From the NCBI RefSeq assembly GCF_014197755.1, contig NZ_JACIGE010000001.1, positions 62,001 through 126,000 on the forward strand: a DNA stretch of 64,000 nt, read 5' to 3'. The notes under the pieces were generated by a model. The model worked only from the letters and a program-made list of their open reading frames with translations, made no database searches and had not been told where the DNA came from. Both the position numbers and the translations under genes were made by a program. Shown one piece after another: positions 57,919 to 64,000 of the stretch; position 1 is the stretch's first letter, and each line of letters begins with the position of its first letter. The DNA is from Rhodocyclus tenuis. Lineage in GTDB: Bacteria; Pseudomonadota; Gammaproteobacteria; Burkholderiales; Rhodocyclaceae.

Positions 57919-58983
57919 TCAGGCGACCGTCCAGGTGTCGCCGCCGGCAAGCAGGCTGGCGAGATCTCCGGCACCACGCTGCTGGCGCGCGGTGTCCTCG
58001 ATGGCGGCGTTCATGTCTTCGAAAGCCGGCGCCGCGACCGCACGGAAAATACCCAGCGGCAGCGGAAACTCGGGCGCCGCGAACTGCGCGAGCAGGAAGG
58101 CAAGGCTGCCGTGTGGATCGGACTCGTCGTGCACCGCCAGTTCGCTGAGCGCAACACCTTCGCCTTCCGGAACGCCCGGCGCACCGGCGACGCTGACAAT
58201 CTCCGGGCGCAGGCCGGCGAGACGGATGCCGCGTTCGCCGTTGCTGCCGAAGCGCAAGGGCTGGCCGTGCTCGAGCACGAGGCGCAGTTCGTCGCGCTGC
58301 TTCTTGTCGGTCAGTGCGGCGTAGGCGCCGTCGTTGAAGACGATGCAGTTCTGCAGCACCTCGACGAAAGCCGTTCCCGGATGCGCGGCGGCGCGCGCGA
58401 GGATCGGTCCCAGCTGCGCCAGATCGGTATCGACGACGCGGGCGACGAAGGTTGCCCCGGCGCCGAGCGCCAGCGCCGCCGCCGAGAACGGCCGGTCAAT
58501 GTTGCCGTAGGGCGAGGTCTTGGTTTTTTCGCCGAGTTCGGTGGTCGGCGAGAACTGGCCCTTGGTCAGCCCGTAGATGCGGTTGTTGAGCAGGACGATC
58601 TTCAGCCCGATGTTGCGGCGGATGGCGTGGATGAAGTGGTTGCCGCCGATCGCCAGTGCGTCGCCGTCGCCGGTGACGACCCACACCGACAGCTCCGGCC
58701 GCGCCAGCTTGAGGCCGCTGGCGACCGCCGGCGCACGCCCGTGGATGGCGTGCATGCCGTAGGTGTCCATGTAGTACGGGAAACGGCTGGAGCAGCCGAT
58801 GCCGGAGACGAAGGCGAAGTTTTCGCGCGCGATGCCGAGTTGCGGCAACAGTTTCTGGATCTGCGCGAGCAGCGAATAGTCGCCGCAGCCCGGGCACCAG
58901 CGCACGTCCTGTTCGGACTCGAAGTCCTTGCGCGTCAGCGACACGGCGACGCTTTCCTTGCTGCAGTCGAGGCGGTCATTCAT
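57919..58983 (-). CDS. korB: 2-oxoacid:ferredoxin oxidoreductase beta subunit (2-oxoglutarate type)
   Basis: KorB binds thiamine diphosphate and a 4Fe-4S cluster and makes succinyl-CoA from 2-oxoglutarate with reduction of ferredoxin. The 354-residue protein shows WCPGCGDYSLLAQI with two cluster Cys and GIGCSSRFPYYMDTYGMH with a further one. The cofactor motif is GDGDALAIGGNHF followed by LLNNRIYGLTKGQ. Its start overlaps korA by 8 bases. The acceptor and substrate are inferred from family similarity. Confidence 0.92.
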   Translation of the reverse strand: MNDRLDCSKESVAVSLTRKDFESEQDVRWCPGCGDYSLLAQIQKLLPQLGIARENFAFVSGIGCSSRFPYYMDTYGMHAIHGRAPAVASGLKLARPELSVWVVTGDGDALAIGGNHFIHAIRRNIGLKIVLLNNRIYGLTKGQFSPTTELGEKTKTSPYGNIDRPFSAAALALGAGATFVARVVDTDLAQLGPILARAAAHPGTAFVEVLQNCIVFNDGAYAALTDKKQRDELRLVLEHGQPLRFGSNGERGIRLAGLRPEIVSVAGAPGVPEGEGVALSELAVHDESDPHGSLAFLLAQFAAPEFPLPLGIFRAVAAPAFEDMNAAIEDTARQQRGAGDLASLLAGGDTWTVA

Positions 58984-60868
58984 GTTCGGCTCCTGCGCTG
59001 ATGGCCTTGATGCGCGCGAGAATCTCGCTCACCCGGAACGGTCGGCCCTGCACCTTGTGCAGCGTCTGCACCTCGCGCAGGCAGCGTTCGCGCAGCAGCC
59101 GCGACAGCTGGCCGAGATTGAGTTCGGGAACGAGGATGGTCCGGTAGCGCGCGAGAATTTCGTCGAGATCGGCCGGCAGCGGGTTGAGGTGGCGCAGGTG
59201 CAGATGCGCGACGGCGATCCCCGCCGCCTCGGCCTGCCGCCGCGCCTCGGCGATGGCACCCCAGGTGCTGCCCCAGCCGACGACCAGCAGCTCGCCTGCG
59301 TCCGGGCCGTCGACGACCAGCGGCGGCAGCTCGGCAGCGATGCCGGCAACCTTGGCTGCACGCACCTCGACCATGCGCTGGTGGTTCTGCGCGTCGTGCG
59401 ACAGATTGCCGGAGAGGAAGTCCTTTTCCAGCCCGCCGATACGGTGCTCCATTCCCGGCGTTCCCGGCGTCACCCAGGGGCGCGCCAGGAACTCGTCGCG
59501 CGCGTAGGGCGCAAAACCGTCAGCCTCAGTGCGGTACTTCACCTCGATGCGCGGCAGGCTGGCGACGTCGGGAACACGCCACGGCTCGGCGGCGTTGGCG
59601 ATGCCGCCGTCGGTGAGCAGAATCACCGGCGTCATGTACTTGACGGCGATGCGGCAGGCTTCGAGCGCCGCGTCGAAGCAGTCGGCCGGCGAGCGCGCGG
59701 CGATCACCGGGATCGGGCATTCGCCGTGGCGGCCGTACAGCGCCTGAAGCAGGTCGGCCTGCTCGGTCTTGGTCGGTAGCCCGGTCGACGGGCCGGCGCG
59801 CTGCACATTGACGATCACCAGCGGCAGTTCGAGCATCGTCACCAGACCGAGCGCTTCGGTCTTCAGCGCCATGCCGGGGCCGGAGGTGGTGGTCAGCGCC
59901 AGATGGCCACCCCAGGCGGCGCCGATTGCCGAGCAGATGCCGGCGATCTCGTCCTCGGCCTGGAAGGTGGTGATGTTGAAGTTCCGCAGAGTGGTGAGCT
60001 CGTGCAGGATGTCGGTCGCCGGCGTGATCGGGTAGGAGCCGAGAAACAAGGGCGTTGCCGACAGTTCGGAAGCGGCGACAAAACCGAGCGCGGTGGCCTG
60101 GTTGCCGGTAATCGAACGGTAGGTGCCGGGCTGCGGCGGCGCCGCGCGCACTTCGAAAGTCGAGGCGAACAGCTCGCTCGCTTCGGCGAAACCGTAACCG
60201 GCGCGCAGGGCGGTGACGTTGGCCTCGGCAAAGCGCGGGATATGCGCGAAACGTTCGGCAACATCGGCGATTTCGCCCTCGATCGGGCGCCCGAACAGGC
60301 ACAGCATCAGGCCGAGCGCGAAGTAGTTCTTGCAGCGGTCGGCTTCCTTCTTCGACAGCCCGCTACCGGCGAGCGCGCGCGCCGTGAGCAGCGAGATGTC
60401 GACGGCGATCAGGCGGTAGCTGTCGAGACTGCCGTCCTCGAGCGGATTGCTCGCATAGCCGGCACGCGCCAGATTAGCCGCAGTAAAGGCGCCGCTATTG
60501 ACCAGCAGCACGCTGCCGCGCGCCAGCTCGCCGAGATTGGTTTTCAACGCCGCCGGGTTCATCGCCACCAGCACATCGGGCGCGTCGCCCGAGGTGAACA
60601 CGCGATTGGCAGCGAACTGGATCTGGAAGCCGGAAACGCCGAACAGCGTACCGGTCGGCGCGCGGATTTCCGAAGGGTAATCGGGGTGCGTGGCGAAGGC
60701 GTTGCCGGCACGCGCGATCACGCGCGAGAACTCGCTGCCGGTAAGCTGCATGCCGTCGCCGGAATCGCCGACGAAGCGGATGACGACGCGCTCCAGTTCC
60801 TCGACGTGACGTTCGGGCGGCGCCAGCGCCCCGGGTGGCTCGGTCGCTACCTGTTCGTTACCGCTCAT
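58976..60868 (-). CDS. korA: 2-oxoacid:ferredoxin oxidoreductase alpha subunit (fused gamma-alpha)
   Basis: The 630-residue protein fuses the gamma domain (RFVGDSGDGMQLTGSEFS, at about 30-200) to the alpha/pyrimidine domain (SYPITPATDILHELT, EDEIAGICSAIGAAWGG, TTSGPGMALKTEALG) and a C-terminal domain III (VVGWGSTWGAIAEA). This is the fused form found in KorA of proteobacteria and actinobacteria. With korB it forms a two-subunit enzyme that supplies reduced ferredoxin. It is preceded by rsmA about 40 bases upstream. Confidence 0.92.
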   Translation of the reverse strand: MSGNEQVATEPPGALAPPERHVEELERVVIRFVGDSGDGMQLTGSEFSRVIARAGNAFATHPDYPSEIRAPTGTLFGVSGFQIQFAANRVFTSGDAPDVLVAMNPAALKTNLGELARGSVLLVNSGAFTAANLARAGYASNPLEDGSLDSYRLIAVDISLLTARALAGSGLSKKEADRCKNYFALGLMLCLFGRPIEGEIADVAERFAHIPRFAEANVTALRAGYGFAEASELFASTFEVRAAPPQPGTYRSITGNQATALGFVAASELSATPLFLGSYPITPATDILHELTTLRNFNITTFQAEDEIAGICSAIGAAWGGHLALTTTSGPGMALKTEALGLVTMLELPLVIVNVQRAGPSTGLPTKTEQADLLQALYGRHGECPIPVIAARSPADCFDAALEACRIAVKYMTPVILLTDGGIANAAEPWRVPDVASLPRIEVKYRTEADGFAPYARDEFLARPWVTPGTPGMEHRIGGLEKDFLSGNLSHDAQNHQRMVEVRAAKVAGIAAELPPLVVDGPDAGELLVVGWGSTWGAIAEARRQAEAAGIAVAHLHLRHLNPLPADLDEILARYRTILVPELNLGQLSRLLRERCLREVQTLHKVQGRPFRVSEILARIKAISAGAEHE

Positions 60869-60907
60869 TTTCTTACTCCCCGTTTTGCTGTGAATTCTGT
60901 TGCGCGC

Positions 60908-61723
60908 TCAGGCGGCGGCTGGCGCCGGGGGCTGCGCGGCGAGCCAGTTGGCCAGCCGCACGTAGTCGGCGAGCGGCAATTCCTCGGCGCGGCGCGTCGG
61001 ATCGATGCCCAGCGCGGCAAAGCCGGCGTCGCTGACGATTCCCTTGAGCGTATTGCGCAGCATCTTGCGTCGCTGGCCGAAAGCGGCGGCAACGACGCGC
61101 GCGAACAGCGCTTCGTCGACCGCCTGCCGGTCAGCCACCGGACGCGGAATCAGACGCACCACCGCCGAGTGTACTTTCGGCGGCGGGTCGAAAGCTTCCG
61201 GCGGCGCGTCGAGCAGCCAGTCGATGACGAAGCGGTAGCCGAGCATCACCGTCAGCCGGCCGTAATCGCTGCTGCCAGGTTCGGCGACCATGCGTTCGAC
61301 GACTTCGCGTTGCAGCATGAAGTGCATGTCGCGCACGCTGTCGGCAAAGTCGGCAAGATGAAAGAGCAGCGGCGTCGAGATGTTGTACGGCAGGTTGCCG
61401 ACGATTTTCAGATGACTGCCGGCAGCACGCGGCAAGGAAGCAAAGTCGAAGCTGAGCGCGTCGCCCTCGTTGACCGTCAGGCGTTCCGCCGGGAAGCGGC
61501 GGCGCAGGCGTGCGACCAGATCGCGGTCGATCTCGACGACGTGCAGGTGATCAACACGCGCTAGCAGCGGTTCGGTCAGGGCGCCGAGGCCGGGGCCGAT
61601 CTCGACGACGCAGTCCTCACGGCGCGGCGCGACGGCGTTGACGATATCGCCGATCAGGCCGCGGTCGACCAGGAAGTTCTGGCCGAAGCGCTTGCGCGCG
61701 CGGTGTCCGGTGCCGGCGCTCAT
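60908..61723 (-). CDS. rsmA: 16S rRNA (adenine1518/1519-N6)-dimethyltransferase
   Basis: RsmA (KsgA) dimethylates two adjacent adenines in helix 45 of 16S rRNA late in small-subunit assembly. The 271-residue protein has the SAM loop [15 protein letters not shown], the acceptor motif [14 protein letters not shown] (near 110), and the N-terminal [12 protein letters not shown]. It overlaps pdxA by 4 bases. The order surA-pdxA-rsmA is widely conserved in proteobacteria. Confidence 0.96.
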   Translation of the reverse strand: MSAGTGHRARKRFGQNFLVDRGLIGDIVNAVAPRREDCVVEIGPGLGALTEPLLARVDHLHVVEIDRDLVARLRRRFPAERLTVNEGDALSFDFASLPRAAGSHLKIVGNLPYNISTPLLFHLADFADSVRDMHFMLQREVVERMVAEPGSSDYGRLTVMLGYRFVIDWLLDAPPEAFDPPPKVHSAVVRLIPRPVADRQAVDEALFARVVAAAFGQRRKMLRNTLKGIVSDAGFAALGIDPTRRAEELPLADYVRLANWLAAQPPAPAAA

Positions 61724-62832
61724 GGCGCCACCGTCGCACGCTGACCATGCCGCGCGGCGGCGCGGCGTGCCATCTCGATCGCCTGCTCGACGGCGACGAA
61801 CAGGCTGCCCGGATCGGCGGTTCCCTTGCCGGCGAGGTCGAGCGCGGTGCCGTGATCGACCGAGGTGCGGATCACCGGCAGGCCGAGCGTGACGTTGATG
61901 CCGTGGCCGAAGCTCGCGTACTTGAGCGCGGTCAGCCCCTGGTCGTGGTACATGGCGAGAACGCAGTCGCCGCGCTTGAGTTGCGGCGGCGTGAACATGG
62001 TGTCGGCGGGCAAGGGGCCGATCAGGTCGAGGCCTTCGGCACGCAAGGCAGCGAGCGTCGGCGTGATCACCTCGATCTCCTCGCGGCCGAGGCAGCCGTC
62101 CTCGCCTGCGTGCGGGTTGAGTCCGGCGACGAGGATGCGCGGGTGCTCGATGCCGTACTTGGCGACCATGTCGGCGGCGATGATGCGCAGCGTCGTCGCC
62201 AGCGATTCGCGCGTGATCGCTGCCGGAACGTCCTTGAGCGGCAGGTGCGTCGTCGCCAGCGCGACGCGCAGGCCGCCGCCGGCGAGCATCATCACCACGC
62301 GCGGCACGCCGCAGGCGTCGGCGAGGTACTCAGTATGGCCGGTGAAGGGAACGCCGGCGGCGTTGATCACCGCCTTGTGCACCGGCGCGGTGACCATCGC
62401 GGCGAACTCGGGCGACTGACGGTCACTGCCGCGACAGCCGGCGAGCGCGCGGTCGAGCAGCGCCAGCACGTAGCGCGCATTGGCCGGATCGAGCCGGCCG
62501 GCGGTCGCCGGCGCCGCCAGCGGTAGCGACAGCACATCGAGCACGCCAGGCAGTGGTGGTGGCAGATGGCCGCTAGCCGCAGGCCACTCGCGCAGCAGGC
62601 CGGCAAAGCCGGTCTGCGCCGCGCGTCCGGCGAGCAGCGCCCGATCACATAGGACGACCACGCGCGCGCCACAATCGCGCGCCCAGTCGCGCTCGGCCAG
62701 GCGCAGGCACAGCTCGGGGCCGACGCCGGCCGGCTCGCCCGAAGTGACGGCAATCAGAGGCAGCGCGTCAGGCAGCAACACACGCGGCGACCCGGCTTCG
62801 CGCGCGGCGGCACTGGCAGCGGAGTCGGGCAT
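61720..62832 (-). CDS. pdxA: 4-hydroxythreonine-4-phosphate dehydrogenase
   Basis: PdxA oxidises 4-phosphohydroxy-threonine with NAD+ in pyridoxal phosphate synthesis. Family motifs are [15 protein letters not shown] near the N-terminus and the metal ligands in [36 protein letters not shown] and [14 protein letters not shown] complete the set. At 370 residues it is slightly longer than the usual 330, because of N-terminal residues before PLIAVTSG and an insertion near 75-90. It starts 3 bases after surA. Confidence 0.95.
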   Translation of the reverse strand: MPDSAASAAAREAGSPRVLLPDALPLIAVTSGEPAGVGPELCLRLAERDWARDCGARVVVLCDRALLAGRAAQTGFAGLLREWPAASGHLPPPLPGVLDVLSLPLAAPATAGRLDPANARYVLALLDRALAGCRGSDRQSPEFAAMVTAPVHKAVINAAGVPFTGHTEYLADACGVPRVVMMLAGGGLRVALATTHLPLKDVPAAITRESLATTLRIIAADMVAKYGIEHPRILVAGLNPHAGEDGCLGREEIEVITPTLAALRAEGLDLIGPLPADTMFTPPQLKRGDCVLAMYHDQGLTALKYASFGHGINVTLGLPVIRTSVDHGTALDLAGKGTADPGSLFVAVEQAIEMARRAAARHGQRATVAP

Positions 62833-62835
62833 CGC

Positions 62836-64000
62836 CTAGCGCTCTTCCAGACGCAGTTCGACGTAGGCGCGATCGCGCGCCTGACGCAGCCAGTCCTGAT
62901 AGGCCTCGTCGAACTTGCGTTCGCGCAATGCCTGCCGCGCCGCCATGCGCTGGCGGTCGCTGGAAACGTCCTGCACGCGCCGCTCCTGCACCTCGATCAG
63001 GTGGAATCCGAAAGGCGACTGCACCGGCTGGCTGAGCTGGCCTGGCGCCAGTTCGTTCATCGCGCGCTCGAATTCGGGAACGGTATCGCCGGGATAGATC
63101 CAGCCGAGGTCGCCGCCCTTCGGCGCCGAGCCGTCCTGCGAATAGAGCCGCGCCAGTTCGGCAAAATTGCCACCGTTGAGCAGCCGCTCGCGCAAGCCTT
63201 CGAGCTTGTGCCGCGCCTCGGATTCGGAAACGACCTCATTGACCTTGATCAGGATGTGGCGAACGCGCGTCTGCTGCACCGCCGGCACCTCGGCACCGCC
63301 GCGTCGGGCGACGAGCTTGACGAGGTGGAAGCCGTTCGAGCTGCGCAGCAGCGCCGAAGTCTCGCCGGCTTTCAACTGCGTCGCCGACTCGGCAAAAATC
63401 GCCGGCATTCGGTCGAGTGCGCGCCAGCCAAGATCGCCGCCGGTGAGACCATCGGGCGCGTCGGAATAGGCGGCGGCAAGCTGGGCGAAATCCTCGCCCT
63501 TCTTCAGTCGCTCGAGCACCTGTTCGGCGCGTGCCTTGAGCCTCTGGATCTGCTCCGGACTCGCCGCTTCCGGTGAGCGGAAGAGGATGTGCGCCAGACG
63601 GAATTCCTCGGTCTGCCCACGCTGCGAAGCATCGCCGGCGAGGTAGTTGTCGATTTCGCCTTCGGAAACGGCGATCTTGTTCTCGACTTCGCGCTCGCGC
63701 ACGCGGGCGATGGTGATTTCCTCGCGGATTTCCTCACGGAAACGCGCGAAAGCGATGCCGTCGCGCGCCAGTGTCTCGCGGAACTGCGCCAGTGACATGC
63801 GGTTGTTGGCGGCGATGCGCTGCAAGGCCTGATCGAGCTGCGCATCGTCGATGCGCAAGCCGGTGTCGCGCGCGTACTGCAACTGGATGCGGTCCATCAC
63901 CATGCGTTCGAGCATTTGCCGCAGCAGCACCTCCTGCGGCGGCAACGGCGTCCCTTGTCGCCTGAGCTGGCCCTGCGCCGAATCGAGGCGCGCGCGCAAC
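62836..64000 (-). CDS. surA: Periplasmic peptidyl-prolyl isomerase SurA, N-terminus cut by window edge
   Basis: SurA chaperones outer-membrane proteins across the periplasm. The visible 388 codons run open to the window end, so the signal peptide and first helices are missing. The N-terminal chaperone region (LLRQMLERMVMDRIQLQYA) is followed by two parvulin domains, recognisable by RLAHILFRSPE and RVRHILIKVNE. Their GGDLGWRALDRMP and GGDLGWIYPGDTVPEFE loops and FGFHLIEVQERR at the end are also clear. It heads the surA-pdxA-rsmA group; lptD normally lies before it. Confidence 0.95.
   Translation of the reverse strand, partial: LRARLDSAQGQLRRQGTPLPPQEVLLRQMLERMVMDRIQLQYARDTGLRIDDAQLDQALQRIAANNRMSLAQFRETLARDGIAFARFREEIREEITIARVREREVENKIAVSEGEIDNYLAGDASQRGQTEEFRLAHILFRSPEAASPEQIQRLKARAEQVLERLKKGEDFAQLAAAYSDAPDGLTGGDLGWRALDRMPAIFAESATQLKAGETSALLRSSNGFHLVKLVARRGGAEVPAVQQTRVRHILIKVNEVVSESEARHKLEGLRERLLNGGNFAELARLYSQDGSAPKGGDLGWIYPGDTVPEFERAMNELAPGQLSQPVQSPFGFHLIEVQERRVQDVSSDRQRMAARQALRERKFDEAYQDWLRQARDRAYVELRLEER

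Overview
This is a GC-rich stretch of bacterial chromosome, densely coded on both strands. I see no insertion sequence, prophage, CRISPR array or rRNA. Gene content points to a betaproteobacterium, most likely of the Rhodocyclales type. The evidence is a homodimeric AceE with a lipoyl-fused E3, the tkt-gap-pgk-pyk-fba gluconeogenic/Calvin block, the surA-pdxA-rsmA order, DraT, NnrU, DUF3422 and a two-domain PPK2. The genus cannot be fixed from the sequence alone.

Layout. 0-3 kb: a truncated unknown gene, a GGCT-like protein, a PPOX-fold protein, a NifU-like Fe-S scaffold and, convergent to them, draT (nitrogenase reductase ADP-ribosyltransferase) without draG. 3-6 kb (minus): folD, purE, tsaC/sua5, then tRNA-Ala(CGC) and a terminator. 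5.7-8.4 kb (minus): iorBA. It is divergent from aceE-aceF-lpd (8.6-14.7 kb), and an FNR/ANR-like box lies between them. 14.7-15.3 kb: an NnrU-family membrane protein. 15.3-19.1 kb (minus): an operon of PlcP/LpxH-like phosphoesterase, GT4 glycosyltransferase, diacylglycerol kinase and a second GT4. Next to it are rpiA and phoU, with direct repeats of 11-bp period and a Pho-box-like site. 20.8-24.9 kb (minus): rsmE, two-domain polyphosphate kinase 2, argA, yggX. 25-29.5 kb: a thioredoxin-fold protein and a 1282-residue multi-PAS GGDEF-EAL protein. 29.6-40.4 kb: fbp, tkt, gap, pgk, pyk, fba, DUF3422, purC. 40.6-46.9 kb: prlC, a secreted glutaredoxin-like protein, a gap with an orphan terminator, xthA, a Crp-type regulator, its probable DUF2892 target and an RlmN-like enzyme. 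47-52 kb: a small helical protein, a double-domain KaiC-like ATPase and a diguanylate cyclase in one tight operon, divergent from a PAS-GAF-HD-GYP phosphodiesterase. 52-58 kb: a hotdog thioesterase, an S4 protein, mnmH divergent from selD, a NamZ-like DUF1343 protein and a DOMON-like protein. 58-64 kb (minus): korAB, rsmA, pdxA and a truncated surA.

How it fits together. Central carbon metabolism is heavily represented: the trunk of glycolysis/gluconeogenesis, pyruvate dehydrogenase, and two ferredoxin-linked 2-oxoacid oxidoreductases that could feed reduced ferredoxin to nitrogenase or other anaerobic reductases. A phosphate theme (PhoU, PPK2, DAG-centred lipid genes) sits at 15-24 kb. A cyclic-di-GMP theme (three turnover proteins, one coupled to a KaiC-like ATPase) runs from 25 to 52 kb. 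The two items most worth follow-up are the putative phosphate-responsive lipid-remodelling operon and the KaiC-like/diguanylate cyclase operon.
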